Below are positions 34,694 to 46,596 of a stretch of 64,000 nt of DNA, one piece after another. Position 1 is the stretch's first letter; every line of letters begins with the position of its first letter. The position numbers and the translations under genes are program-made. Source of the DNA: Diphasiastrum complanatum (lineage: Eukaryota > Streptophyta > Lycopodiopsida > Lycopodiales > Lycopodiaceae); contig CM055096.1 of NCBI GenBank assembly GCA_029204225.1, positions 65,696,370 through 65,760,369 of the forward strand, written 5' to 3'. The notes under the pieces are model-generated. The model searched no databases, was not told the DNA's origin, and saw nothing but the letters and a program-made list of their open reading frames with translations.

Positions 34694-35471
34694 TGGCAGG
34701 CGGTCTTTGAAAGACTGGAAACTACCTTAAGTCTATCATCTACGGATCATCCAGAAACCGATGGTCAGACCGAACGTGTCAACCAGTCGATGGAAGATAT
34801 GCTTCGTTCATATGTTTCCAGGCGACAATCAGATGGGGAAAAGTATCTCCCAATTGTTGAGTTCGCATACAATAGTATGAAGCATTATGCCACTGGTTTT
34901 AGTCCTTTTATGCTCTTGTACGGCTTTCAGCCTCGTTCCCCTATCTCCGTTGGACTCAAAGGTCTCAAGGTTCAAGCTGCAGTGGATTCTATGCCAACCG
35001 AAGTCGCGCTCCTCGAGAGTTTGAGATCGGTGATTGGGTGTATCTTAGAATCCCCAAGGACTCTAAGACACTTCGAACGGGGAAATGTCCGAAGTTATCT
35101 CCACGTTTTAGCGGTCCTTTCAAAGTTCTTAACAAGATTGGTAGGGCTGCTTATAGACTAGAACTACCTGTTGGAACTAAGGTTCATCATGTATTCCATG
35201 TTAGTCGTTTAAAGGAACGACTTGGTGGGAAAGATGACCTGATTCCCACAGATGATCTAGTTCTATTGGAGGATTTGACTGCTTTTGTACCCCTTGAACT
35301 GGAAAGGATCATGGATACTTGACGACATTAGCTAAGAAATCATTTGATTTTTGAACATCTGATTCGTTGGAATGGTAAGTCAGATGATGAGGACACCTGG
35401 GAGAAGGAGGATGATTTAAGACTTAGATTCCCTGGTTTCTTCCCATAGAAGGAAGTTTTTATAGGGGGGAA
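34694..35471 (+). pseudogene. Gypsy integrase C-terminus and chromodomain fragment
   Basis: Opens inside the integrase core (FWQAVFERLETTLSL, then DHPETDGQTERVNQSMEDML). It continues YLPIVEFAYNSMKH and SPFMLLYGFQPRSP. A deletion near 35005 removes part of the C-terminal region, then FEIGDWVYLRI-like sequence resumes in another frame, followed by KLSPRFSGPFKVLNKIGRAA and FHVSRLKERLGGK. A chromodomain-like tail (LIRWNGKSDDEDTWEKEDD) ends at a stop near 35447. A purine tract (ATAGGGGGGAA) leads into the LTR at 35472. This is the 3' end of a chromovirus-type Gypsy element whose other parts are missing. Confidence 0.88.
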
Positions 35472-35940
35472 TGTTATGTACCATAACGGTACGCCCTTCA
35501 GTGACGGCCTCGCAAGGGGCATGACGCAGGACTGGAGTTATCGACATGTCTAGGTGCCACGTGTCACCATCCTAGGTGGTCACGTGTCGCCGGCAGGACC
35601 ATGCTTGATGGGACCCACTGTGCTATGCCTATATAGTGGTGGGGTTTCCCTCTTTCCATTCACTCACTCTACCCGGGAGTTGGTGGATGGAGAGCACGTG
35701 CATGAGCCAGGATGTATCTCCAGGCTGGGAGATGTGTGCTAGGGAGAGCTGAGTGCGATGGCTGGTGGTATGGGACGCCTGTTATCGTAGGAGGCTTGAC
35801 CGAGCATGATTATGTCGATTGCTCCAGAGCATGGGGGTGGGTCGGTTGTGACCCTATGGTTGGGCGGTTACAGTGTGTCGTCACTGGTATGGGGTGTGCG
35901 GAACCTTCAAGGCAGTCGATGATCCTAGGGAGTTATAACA
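35472..35940 (+). repeat. Gypsy LTR, copy B
   Basis: 469 bases, TGTTATGTACC to GAGTTATAACA, closely matching copy A. It follows the polypurine tract of the element at 34694 and is its 3' LTR. A few insertions, such as CGAGCATGATT-like sequence near 35800, separate it from copy A. On its right is another G-rich tract (35941-35954). Confidence 0.9.
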
Positions 35941-36334
35941 GGGGGGGAGGGGGTTAGGAGACGGAGGATCGAAGATTGCTCAAGCAGCGTGTTACTATAG
36001 TTGATGAACTAGGTCTTTTCGGGAAAGAGACACCTACATTTATTGAAACATAAATCGTCAATCGAAGAAAAAATCAAATCGTATTAAACCTATGAATAAT
36101 AGGAGCGAAAACGTCGATGATACATTATATATGTTAACCTTCCATGTTGGGGTTCGAAGAAGAAACGGCGGAATAATGGAAAAGAATATGGGACAAAGCT
36201 CAGAAAACTAACTGTCGGACCATCTATTATACATCAAATTGAAGATGGTTTTATGGGGCGGCTGAGGTTTGAAGAAGAAAGAAAGTATGTGCGACGGCGG
36301 GTGTGATCCTGAAAAATTCACGGGTGGAAGCCAA
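35941..36334. other. Spacer with G-rich start
   Basis: G-tract at 35941-35954, then sequence without a recognisable ORF. Confidence 0.35.
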
Positions 36335-36780
36335 TGCCCCGCCCGCTGAAGGAGATTGGGTCTACCTTAAAATTTCAAAAGATTCTCAAGGTGTTGAGGA
36401 TAGGGAAATGACCTAAAGTGACCCCTCGTTTTTGTGGGCCCTTTTGTATTGTAAAGAAACTCAATCGAAATGCCTATCAACTAGATCTTTCGCAAGGATT
36501 TAAAGTTCACCTAGCTTTTCACGTTAGCCATTCAAAGGAACGACTTGGTGGGAAGGATGGCTCGATTCAAGAGGATGAGTTAGTTTAGTTAGAGGATTTA
36601 TCAACCTTTTTACCTTCGGAGCCACAAGCCATTGTTGATGTACATCAACGTGGACTGAGTACTTGCTTTGTTGAAAAGGCAACTACGACAATGAGAAAAG
36701 GAGGAAGACCTTTTGACTAAGATTCTTAGATTTTCTTCCTTAGAAGAAAGTCTTTTTAAAGAGGGGAGGGGGGGGGGGGG
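36335..36780 (+). pseudogene. Gypsy integrase C-terminal remnant with polypurine tract
   Basis: Frames in this stretch give GDWVYLKISKDS, TPRFCGPFCIVKKLNRNAYQ and HLAFHVSHSKERLGGK, the same block as in the 34694 element but clearly diverged, with stops. Its end is a purine tract at 36757-36780 with a run of 14 G. No integrase core precedes it. Confidence 0.75.
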
Positions 36781-37956
36781 TGTGTTGTTTTAGGGATCCA
36801 ATCCTTTGGGTCCCAAACCTTACTTGAAACTGGGCATTGGACTAGAGCTTATTGACTTGACCAGTGACTTGTGGACTGAATTCATGCCACTTGTCATCAT
36901 CAAGGATATGTGTTTGGCATGGAAGCTCCTACCTTGTTAGCATAGCTTTTACTCCCTATTGTCGTTATTTACAATTTTCATGGATAGTTTGTAGTTATTG
37001 TAATTATTGAAATGGCTAAGTCACCAGCTTGTGGTGACCGTTGTGAGTAAATCGTAAATGAATTGTAATTAGAGCTACTGGACCTTAGAGTCTCATGCCG
37101 AGCTTTGGTTTAGCATACTGGGTCATCAACTAGGAGTGGCTGGATTGACCTCCTAGAAATTAGGACTTGACTGGTCGACAAGACACGTTTCATTTGGCCA
37201 GTGGGACACTTGGTCTAACGTATGAGTGATACATGTCAAAGTTGACTGGTCAACATGACACGTGTCATATGCTCACTAGGTGTAAGAATCCCCATTGTCA
37301 AATCCGGTCATTGCTAAGACATAATCAAGTGACGAACGCTACGTTACTGCCCATACATAGAGGTACTGCCACCTGTCCCCTGTGCACTGGAGCTATAGAC
37401 CACCATTAAGCAAGCTCGGATTTTCGATAAGCCATGGTGTCCCATACCACCATGCCTTACCCTCGACCCTCGCCTACCTACATCCTGAGGCCTAGATAGT
37501 CGTCCTGACCTGAACACCAGTGGAAGAGCTCTTCATTTTCCAAGAGAGAATGAATAATAAGCTCATGGAGATCCACCTCTAGATACATAGTCCAAGTGGG
37601 GTCATCTCCGACCATAGGGGATCACACATCATCAATGACACGCGTCAGTTGTGCACACTGACGCGGGTCCATAACAAGAGCTTAAGACCAGCGTTCTGTC
37701 CCATAAATGAGACCATCACCTCAGGTAACTTGTTATGTGCCCTTATGGGTATGTAGTATTCCCTTCCCTTTTAAGAGCCTCCTCCTAAAGGGAGCAAGCC
37801 AGCCTTAGCCAAGGAAGTTCAATCTTAAATAGTCTTCCCTTTTCCAAGTGTTCTCTTCATCTGACTTGCCTTCCCCACGTACCAGAAATCTAGAAACCAA
37901 ACGGTTTCTCAATTCGTGTCGATGAACGTCAACCACCTTCTCTGGTACATTACACA
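36781..37956 (+). repeat. Possible third Gypsy LTR (copy C)
   Basis: Begins with TGTGTTG right after the polypurine tract and may end at CATTACACA (37956). Two bases later AGGTAGTCAGATCC resembles a decayed initiator-Met primer binding site. The 3' boundary is uncertain. It contains the first copy of a repeat at 37512-37672 whose second copy lies at 38011-38165. Confidence 0.4.
37512..37672 (+). repeat. Direct repeat, copy 1 (second copy 38011-38165)
   Basis: Both copies share CACCAGTGGAAGAGCTCTTC, AGAGAATGAATAATAAGCTC, CCGACCATAGGGGATCACAC and CAGTTGTGCACACT. The copies lie about 500 bases apart and probably mark overlapping LTR pieces. Confidence 0.85.
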
Positions 37957-38010
37957 AAGGTAGTCAGATCCTCCAGTTCACCTTCTAGAACTAGGGAATT
38001 CTTCCGACTT

Positions 38011-38165
38011 GATCACCAGTGGAAGAGCTCTTCATTCTCCGGAGAGAATGAATAATAAGCTCTTGGAGATCCACATCTATATACATAGTCTAGGTGGCTC
38101 CGACCATAGGGGATCACACATGACCAGCGACACGTGTCAGTTGTGCACACTAACGCCGTCCACTA
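38011..38165 (+). repeat. Direct repeat, copy 2
   Basis: Second copy of 37512-37672. It ends just before the LTR of the Gypsy element that starts at 38177. Confidence 0.85.
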
Positions 38166-38176
38166 CAAGGGGTCGC

Positions 38177-39200
38177 TGTAGTGAGCCTGTAGCCAGAACC
38201 GAACCCTAACGAACATTGGAGATTAGACATCATAGTCAGGGGTGTGTTCAGCAGCGCACATGCCCACCAGGGCAAGACAGTGTGAGTAGCGTGCACCAGT
38301 ACGGGCCTACAGCAGGCCAGGGACCCACGAGCTATACCACAAGCATAGAGAGCCTAACACAGCTTAGGGCAGCAACATGCAGTCGGCCATATTAGAGCCA
38401 CGAGGCCGACACTTGGAGATAGTCTTCACATTGGGCTAGGAGGGGCTTACTCCATATAGGGCTGGGTGGATCAATTAGTGTTTGCCCTGCTATGGTGTCT
38501 TGTTTCTTGAGGATTTTGGTGGGGAAAAAGGTGGAGACAGTTAAGGTGTTATAGAACCTCTAGTGTTGCTATTCAGCCCAAAAAATTGATTTGTTGTTTT
38601 GGGATCAGACTTCTCAAAGACGTTCTACAGGTCCATCGCTGCCTAGAAAAGGAGAAAAATCAGCACTTCAATTGATCATAGCTTCTCCTATAGGTGTCAA
38701 ATCATTTTGAGATTTTGGCAGTAGGTGGACAACATTAGGGCGCCCTCAGCCAGCTTGATTTCACCTGATTTGGAGCTGTGGTTTCAGAGATATTGCAAGA
38801 AAATAATTTTTGGACATTTTTCAAGGCTATTGCAGTTGAAGTCGCATAACTTTTTGGGTTTTTGTCCGTTTGACCTGAAATTTGGCATGAAGTATCCTCA
38901 GAGTAGGGCGACCTACTTCAGTTGTAGCTCCTGCCCGCTTCCAAATCGAAAATTAGGCTATTCACCGCTATTTATAAGCTGTTTTTTTTTTTTCACCTTT
39001 TTGGCAAAAAATCGAGTTGTTTTTCAGTAGTAACCAACTTACAGCCAAAGAGTCAAGGTTTTCGACCAATCTGAAGCAAATCTTCCGGACTGCCTTCCGT
39101 CAGTTCCTCCTTGCAGCGGATCCTGCATGCAGTTCGAGAAGCCAGTTTTGCCAACCATAGAAAGATTGAGGGGTTTTTTCTACTTTTTCTCTGGAGTACA
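38177..39200 (+). repeat. 5' LTR of the Gypsy chromovirus
   Basis: Starts TGTAGTGAGCCTGTAG, matching TGTTACGAGCCTGTAG of the 3' LTR at 43568, and has CAGGGG-TGT-TT-like sequence within the first 75 bases. It is placed to end at GAGTACA (39200), just before the binding-site-like sequence. Confidence 0.7.
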
Positions 39201-39204
39201 GACC

Positions 39205-39219
39205 TGAGTCAGAGCTAAG
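39205..39219 (+). other. Decayed primer binding site
   Basis: TGAGTCAGAGCTAAG matches the initiator-Met type TGGTATCAGAGC with one base missing and a few changes. It lies 4 bases after the proposed LTR end. Confidence 0.5.
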
Positions 39220-39305
39220 TACCTTACCCTTTCTTTTCAGTTTCAGTCAGTCTTTTTTTTCTTTTTTTAGTCAGAACATCATGCATATCCTCTTCCATTC
39301 CGTAA

Positions 39306-40390
39306 ATGTCCACTCCTCTGGGACCTGATCAACCCCCAGAGAGAGGCATCAACAAACTGGAAACGGAATCCCTGAGGTTCAATAAGGGGAAAGAACCCAT
39401 GGAGGTGGAAGAGCAAGAGCAAGTCGTCGATGATATAGATGAATTTGTTACCAAGGAGCAACATCTCCAGTTGGTAATAGAAGTGGACGAGTTGAAGTTG
39501 GCCTTAGCCAATTTTCAATCTTGTATGGAAGACTCGTTTGCAGAACTCATAAATCTGATTCTAAGTTCTGCAAGGGGTAGTCTTCCTTCCACTTCTCAAC
39601 ACCCCTCTCCTTGACTCCATCAGTAGAGGGTGGTGAGCCCATTGGGTCTCATCCCAGTCTTTTCAAAGATTTAAAACCTCCTACTTTTAATGGGGAAGAG
39701 AAGGACAGAAATGCAGATATTTTACACACCTTCCTCAACAAATGGACGAACATTCATGCTCTTAAACAGACCCTTGACCATTTGCAAGCAATCGAAGCCA
39801 GTCTTTGCCTAGGGCCCATGTTGGTTGAACCTCCAGGAGACTGGGTAGACCCCCTAGTCATGGAAGGCTTTTGAAGAGGCCTTCCTACGAGAGTTCCTAC
39901 CGGAAAATGAGTCTGGGAAGCCTGGGAGAAAACAGCCATGGAGAAATCCTTAACCCAGTACATCTCGCTGTATTGAGAAGCCATATTAAAGATTAAAAAT
40001 ATGGATGACTATCAGAAAGTCATAGGGTTTGTCCATGGGCTTCGAGATGAGTATAAAGTATAGGTTCAGAGAAATTCGCCTACTTCCTTAGAGCAAGCTA
40101 TAAGATTTGCCCAAATCTATGATGATTCAGTGGGTAGGAAGAAGGCGAAACAACAACCCTCTTTTGAGCAGCTTTCTTAGAAGGGTTTTGAAAAGAAAGA
40201 AAGAAGAAAAACCTAAAAACGATGCTCCTCAGAAACACCCACCATCACTCATTTAGCCCTTGAAACCAGAAGATTTCGAGAAAGCCAAACAAGAACGTTT
40301 GTGCTTTGTGTGCATTGGAAAGGGACACACAGTCAGGTAATGTCCCAAAGGGCCGTTTATTAAAAGAGATAAAAAACCAAGTTCACTTGT
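39306..40390 (+). pseudogene. Gypsy gag with zinc knuckle
   Basis: An acidic N-terminal part from ATG 39306 includes EPMEVEEQEQVVDDIDEF. After a stop, FKDLKPPTFNGEEKDRNAD and FLNKWTN follow, typical of the gag core opening. Later frames give GFVHGLRDEYKV and AQIYDDS. A CX2CX4HX4C knuckle lies at 40302-40343 (CFVCIGKGHTV, then a stop codon two residues before the final C). At least five stops or frame changes interrupt the gene. Confidence 0.85.
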
Positions 40391-40397
40391 ATAGACC

Positions 40398-42240
40398 ATG
40401 AGTTTCCGAAATGACTCGACAGCTACCGAGATAGAAGTGTTTCATGAAGACCATGAACACTGTTGCCAATTAACTTCTGCAATGCTAGGGAGGCCCTCTA
40501 GTTTTGGGCTACCTGATCTAGTACGTATGCATGGTAAAATTGGCAACCAGTTAGTTAGAGTCATGGTTGATGATGGGGCAACCCATAATCTCATCAACTA
40601 CACCCTAGTCAAAAAACTCGGACTTCCAGAGATACCTAGTTAGCATAGGTTTATAGTTTCTTTGGCCAAGGGTGAAGACAAAAAAATTTGGGAAACTATG
40701 GTAAGTAGCTTAAGTCTTGATATTCGGGGGTATCAAGATGAAATTAACTTTCAAATAATGTACCTGGATCACACAAATCTTGTTCTTGGGAGCGATTGAC
40801 TCTACAACTTAGGGCCTTTCCTCCATAGAAATTATCAGGAGAACACCCTCAGCTTTCAGCGTAATGGCAGGAAAATCCAGTTGAATGGGGAGCATGATGT
40901 CCCTAACAGTCCTATGGTGTGCAGCTTAGAGCTCCATAAGCTAACTGGGGATAGTGAGCACCAGATATTCTTATGTGACCTTGAGTTTGTTTTAGAAGTT
41001 TCTACTTTCAGTTCTTTACAATCTCAGGTAAATAAATTAGAAACTTTATTGTCTGAATTTGAAGATGTTTTTCCTGAAGATTTACCGCATAGTTTACCAC
41101 CTAGCAGAGATGTAGATCATGTTATGAACCTAGTACCTGGCACAACACCTGTTTCTAAACCTCCATATCGGGTTAGCCGATCAGAGGATGAAGAAATAAC
41201 TAAACAATTATTAGACTATCTTAGGAAAGGCCAAATTCAGACCAGTAGTTCACCATGGGCATTGCCGGGGTCTATGCACTTTTGCGTAGATTATAGAGCC
41301 CTCAACAAGGTCACAGTTAAAAATAAGTACCCAATGCCTCGGGCAGACGATTTGTTTGATCAACCAACGGAGCTAGGTATTTCAGTAAAATAGACCTTAG
41401 ATCGGGATCTCATTAGGTCCGTATAAAAGCGGAAGATGTTCCGAAAACAGCTTTTAGGACTCGTCACGGTCATTATGAGTTTAAGGTGACGGCATCTAGG
41501 CTCACCAATGCTCCAGCTACCTTTATGACCCTAATGAACAGTGTCCTTAGACCACAATTAGGCAAGTTCGTAGTTGTATTTTTAGATGGCATCCTCGTGT
41601 ACAGTAAGACGAGGAAGGAATAGCTTATTTGGGTCACATTATCTCAGCAAATGGAATTAAGATGGACCCCCCCAACAAGGTTAAGGCCATGCTCAGTTGG
41701 CTGAGACCGCAAAGCATTTCAGACCTATAAGACTTTCTAAGCTTGTCGGGATATTACAAACGATTTGTCAAGGAGTATGCTCAGATAGCACTTCCTATGA
41801 CAAATTTTAAAAAGGGGAAGGGGAAGGAGTTCATATGGGGGTCCGCACAGCAGGAGAGCTTTGATGCTCTCAAAATGGCCCTAGCTACCGCACTAGTTTA
41901 AAAAGTCGTCGACCCCAATCAGTCATTTGTGGTCGTAACAAATGCCAGCGACTTTGCAGTTGGTGCTATACTAACTCAAAATGGACGACCAGTTGCGTTC
42001 GAAAGTAAGAAACTCAAACCAGCACAAACTAGGTATAGTGCCTATGAAAAGGAACTCTTTTCTATAGTACATGCCCTAAGACTTGGAGGCATTACTTGTA
42101 TGGTGCCAACTTTGAGATCCTAATGTTTGATATGTCTATCAGATATAGACGAGGCAAGTTCAATACAGTAGCAGATGCCCTCAATAGAATGCCTATGATA
42201 AACGAGTTGAGTTTCACTCAGATTCGCAATGAGTTACTCG
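40398..42240 (+). pseudogene. Gypsy protease, reverse transcriptase and RNase H
   Basis: Protease has VMVDDGATHNLI, so the usual D-S-G/D-T-G triad is DGAT here. The reverse transcriptase part starts in 40881-41393 with [14 protein letters not shown] and [21 protein letters not shown], then after a stop [30 protein letters not shown] and [10 protein letters not shown]. In the catalytic FLDD box the second D is G, and an extra codon block is missing after it. RNase H (about 41929-42123) has TNASDFAVGAIL, with N for the first catalytic D. Stops lie in each part. Non-functional by several independent changes. Confidence 0.9.
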
Positions 42241-42539
42241 AGTCCTTGATTGGGAAGTGTTAAGGTGATTCTTACTTCTCCACCATCTGGAGGTCAGTCC
42301 AGAGCAGACAGTTACAGACTTCAGAACCAATTCCCGGGGTTGGTGCCAGTTCATCCAAGCAAACGACAACTTCCGTTGAGGATGATGAGTCCGAGTATAC
42401 GTTAGATGAAAAGTGTCAGGTTAATAAAGCAACGGGTCTTAGGGCAAGAGGGCTCCTTCAGCACTTAGATATACTAGCTGGTAGGTGGGAAAGTTCCATG
42501 GATTTCACAGTGAACCTGCCTAAGACCTAGAAGGGTCAT

Positions 42540-43556
42540 GACGCTATTTGGGTCACAGTTGACCGGTTGACCAAAATGGCCCACTTTATTCTGACCAAAA
42601 CAACCGTCAGAGCTTTAGAGTTAGCAAGGTTGTTTATAGAAGGGCTATTTAAATTATACGGTCTTCCTTCCGGCATAGTCAATGACTGGGACAGTAAGTT
42701 TGATGGAAATTTTCTAAGAGGAGTATTCCATCACCTACATACCAAACTAAATATGGGTACTACAGACCATCTATAGATGGACAATCAAATAGAAAGAGTA
42801 AATCAGGTGCTAGAGGACATGCTTCGTGCATACATCAGCAAAAAGCAAGCCAACTGGAAGAGTATCTCCGATTGTTGGAGTTTGCTTATAATGGTACCAA
42901 ACATCTCAGCAACAGGATACAACTCAGTTATGCTAATGTATGGTGTCCAGCCACGCTCACCCACAGCTGTAGGGTTTAAGAACGAAAAAGTTGAAGCAGC
43001 CAGAAACTTTTTAGAGGACCTAGACCAAATGATAGAGCATGCTAAGCGTAGCATCAAGCAATCCCATAATCGTGCCAGACATTATGCAGATCCACACAGA
43101 CGGGATGTGCAGTTCTCTCCTGGTGAGAAAGTCCACTTGCAAGTCCCAGTTGACTCTAAAACCCTCAAAACAGGAGTGTGTGCTAAGTTGTTTCCTAGGT
43201 ATTGTGGTCCATTTACCATTAGCAGGAAACTAGGTGAAGTCACCTACGAGCTAGAACTCCTACGCAGCAGTAAGGCTTTTCTAGTTTTTTATGTGAGTCA
43301 GTTACGAAAGGCCTTTGCCAGATCAGATAATCTGGTAGGGGACAATGTTCTAGTTCCCCCATTGGATTCCCAGCAACTTTCACATGATCCAGAGCAGGAT
43401 TTTAGTAGCAGAGAGACGCAGACCTGTCATACTCTATACCAAGAATATATAATCAAGTGGAAGGATCAGCCTGTTGAGAATGCCACTTGGGAAAGGGGCA
43501 GCGTTCTTCGCAAATTATTTCCAGATTTTGTCTTAGTGGACCAAGATGATTCTTAA
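42540..43556 (+). pseudogene. Gypsy integrase with chromodomain tail
   Basis: Integrase core begins VTVDRLTKMAHFI, then YGLPSGIVNDWDSKFDGNF (the second acidic residue, with W for R), and after a stop near 42775 MDNQIERVNQVLEDMLRAY. It continues with YNSVMLMYGVQPRSP, HYADPHRRDVQFSPGEKVHL and KLFPRYCGPFTISRKLGEV. A chromodomain-like end, EYIIKWKDQPVENATWERGS, precedes the stop at about 43554. The tail classes the element as a chromovirus. Confidence 0.9.
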
Positions 43557-43567
43557 GGGGGAGGGAG
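43555..43567 (+). other. Polypurine tract of the Gypsy chromovirus
   Basis: AAGGGGGAGGGAG immediately precedes the 3' LTR start TGTTACG. Confidence 0.8.
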
Positions 43568-43638
43568 TGTTACGAGCCTGTAGCTAGCCGAACTCTAAAG
43601 GACAGTGGAGATCAAACACCACAGTCAGGGGCATGTTT
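43568..43638 (+). repeat. 3' LTR, truncated
   Basis: About 70 bases match the start of the 5' LTR at 38177; similarity ends after CAGGGGCATG-like sequence. The remaining 0.95 kb is missing. Confidence 0.75.
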
Positions 43639-45510
43639 TGATCCCTAAAAGTCATAAGTCTATGTAAGTAGATGATTGACTAACTAATTTATTTTGGTTG
43701 CATCGTTGTTGCACCCATGCAATCAACGATTTTTTTTTGTCTTGTGTATTTCGCTTGAGGTGCAGGGACTCTATGCACTTTGTTTTTGTCATTTGCTGCC
43801 TTGATATTTTCACAGATTACATTTCACTGTATGGCACCATCATAAAATTGACATTCTTAAGGAGCCATATTCAAAACATCAGACATAAGCTTTTTAAAAA
43901 GCTTACGTCAATACCTTTTGGCTTTAGGATGCCCGGCTTTCTCTGGTCATACATAATTAGATTTCTTCTTGAAGTTGGCTTGAAACTTTTGGTGTGTATG
44001 GCTGCAAGTATTTGTAAATCTGGAACAAAATTGATTGACTATCTAGTTTTTCTTGCCTAATATGATGTGACCATGAGACTCTACATGCTGTTTGGTGCAG
44101 GAATATGACATTTGGGTTGTTTTCTTTTTACACTGCTATTTTTATAGTCATTTTCTAGGCTCAAATTGTCCACTAACTATAGTTCATCTTGACAATATAT
44201 CAGGTGGAATGTGTCTGCATACTTTGAAAATTTTCGCACTATAGTTAGTGCTAGAGCTAGTTAAATGGCAATTTTCACCCTGTATCATCGTATGGGATAG
44301 TAGTGGTTACTGTCATGTGCTGGTGATCTTCTGGTACATCCAAAATTGGGGTTGTATCGTCTCCTGGGACTGGAGGTGAGTTAGCAAATTACTATGAGTG
44401 TGTCCAGCACTCGGTACGAAGAAGTGTGATGTCTACAGTTTTCCATTGCAAGTGGCTTTTGCCTTGAACTGCGGAGATACACAATTTGCTTATTTGGCGC
44501 CCAATTTTTTCATGAAATTTGCAAATAGCTGCATTCTTCTAATGTAGTATCATGTTTCTGTCTTGAGACCTACAACCGAAGGGTTAATGAGCTTGTCTGA
44601 CACTTGTAAAAACTGCCAAACTGGACTGGCAGTTGTTGCTACAAAGTGCTGCTTCAACTAGTTTTGGCATGTTCCAAGAAACAGTTTGTACGCATAAAAC
44701 TAACTATGCAGTTTACTTTTTTCTTGTTCAACCGGTGATGAAAACTAGCTGAACTAATGTCTGTTGCAAAGTGAACATACTTGCAAGGCTCCATTATGTT
44801 GTGCGCTATTACATAACAGGAAAATTGCAGTTTCATTCATATACGAAATGTTGTTCTCAACCATCAACGTCCTTTGTTGGTCGCGTCATTAGCACTCACT
44901 AAAATTAGAATCTCTTGGGAATGTATTGTACGTATTCTTGTTCCACATCAATGCAGTTTGAAACTGTAGATCTTAAAACAATAGAAACTTGCTGCATACA
45001 AACAAGGGCTATTTTTATTTATTATCATAGGACAACTTAGGTTTGCCAAGACCAATAATCTTTTCAACTCTAAACATAAACTCTTGCAAGATGCATGTCT
45101 GATTAGGCAAATAATGTCTTATTCTTCTGCTTGTACACAATCTTTCTTTGGAATTTGGTTCTCAGATTGATTTGAATGTTCATACATAATTCCTTCTAGA
45201 ACAAACACTTCATGACTTCAACTATGAATCTAAAATGTTAAAAGTACATACCAAGATCAACATGCATTGGTCAAAGTTGCGTAAGTTGTGACTACCTTTG
45301 CATGATCCCAATGATGCCGAACATGATGTGCTCTTCAATCTTTTGTAAACTGCTACTGGTTTTCTCACAGACTCTGGCTGACAATGGCATCTTCAATAGA
45401 GCATGCCTTTTCCATGATTCTTGCAAAGTTTGGCTTTTCATAGTCTACCCCACAATTTTAGTGCATGTAAGGTGCTGAGATCAAATAGAGAGGGTGATTA
45501 CAAATAAAGT
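43639..45510. other. Non-coding stretch
   Basis: AT-rich and without recognisable ORF or repeat. A small perfect palindrome, AAGCTTTTTAAAAAGCTT, lies at 43888-43905. Confidence 0.4.
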
Positions 45511-46391
45511 GGATTTGAAGATTTTTTCAAGGAACAAGGGATCAAAAGGTGGTTACTTAAGTGCACACACCACAGCAATGGAGTAGCTGAAAGGAAGAAT
45601 CACAAGATTGTGGTAAAGTGCTTGTTCAATGATGAAGCAAATGAATTTGGTGAACTTTTATTGGATGGAAACTTGCAACACTGCTATCTTCTTGCAAAAT
45701 AGGAGTCCCACTATTGTGGTTCCCAATGTGACTTGCGAAGAAGCTTTCACGACTATTAGGCCCAAGGTAGAAAAATTTCACATTTTTGAATGTAAAGCTT
45801 ATGTACATGTGCCAAAAGAGGAGAGAAATAAGCTTAATGCAAAATCCATCAAATATGAAGACCAAGGGATACAAGTGTTTTGATTCTACGATACAAAAGA
45901 TCCACATTAACAAGGATGTGACTTTTTATAAGATGCACAAGATAGATGAATATGGTGATTTTGAAGTTGATGGTGAAGGTGGAAAGCTTCTTGCAATCTG
46001 GGAAGAGGATGAAGACATCATATCTCATGAGATTGAATGAACAATGGTGATGAATTTCACGATCATGATCGAACTCCACCGTTGAAGAGCCAAAGGGGAT
46101 GTACTTGCCCATAAGAGCCAAGAAATTCAAACCTATTGGTGACAAGAGGAAGAAGCAAGACACTCCTTGGGACACCTTTTTACCAAAAACTCTTTCACTT
46201 GTGCAAACGGTACAAAATTGCATTGATATTATTTTTTGAATGGCAAATTCACCAAATGGATGTGAAATTTGCTATCTTGAATGGAAACCTAGAAGGTGAA
46301 GTATCCACAATGACTTTGTCATTGAAGGGCAAGAAGACAAGGTGTGCAAGCTACACGAAGGGCTAGATGGCCTCATACAGGCACCATGAGC
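45511..46391 (+). pseudogene. Copia integrase and reverse transcriptase fragments
   Basis: Translation of the first part gives FFKEQGIKRWLL, then SNGVAERKNHKIVV, the conserved C-terminal part of Copia integrase. Next come NTAIFLQNRSPTIVVPNVT, FHIFECKAYVHVPKEERNKL and INKDVTFYK. The reverse transcriptase opens further on as IHQMDVKFAILNGNLEGEV. Frames switch several times. It shares no detailed similarity with the Copia pol at 9719 and belongs to another lineage. Confidence 0.8.
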
Positions 46392-46514
46392 ATGGTATGG
46401 ATGCATAGATAGTTATTATCTTTCCAAAAAAATTGTGAGAACTATTTCAAATCCCGCATTATTGTTTAGGAGTAGAAGTATGGCAAAATGCAAATGATAT
46501 TAGATTTCACAAAG

Positions 46515-46590
46515 TATATGTACTTAAGAAATTCTAAAAAGATTTCATAAGTCTAATTGCAAGTCATTTACTACACCTAATGAAGTGGAT
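46515..46590 (+). pseudogene. Copia fragment upstream of RNase H, plus strand
   Basis: A plus-strand frame gives KFHKSNCKSFTTPNEVDKKL, which resembles the block between Copia reverse transcriptase and RNase H (NCKPVSTPM). It abuts an opposite-strand piece of the same block. Confidence 0.45.
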
Positions 46591-46596
46591 AAGAAG

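Larger units (their letters stand above)
38177..43638 (+). mobile_element. Gypsy chromovirus, nearly complete but dead
   Basis: Holds a 5' LTR (38177-39200), a decayed primer binding site, gag, protease, reverse transcriptase, RNase H, integrase, a chromodomain-like tail, a polypurine tract and the start of a 3' LTR (43568-43638) that breaks off after about 70 bases. The domain order is that of Ty3/Gypsy chromoviruses. Multiple stops and frame changes affect gag, reverse transcriptase and RNase H. Confidence 0.92.
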
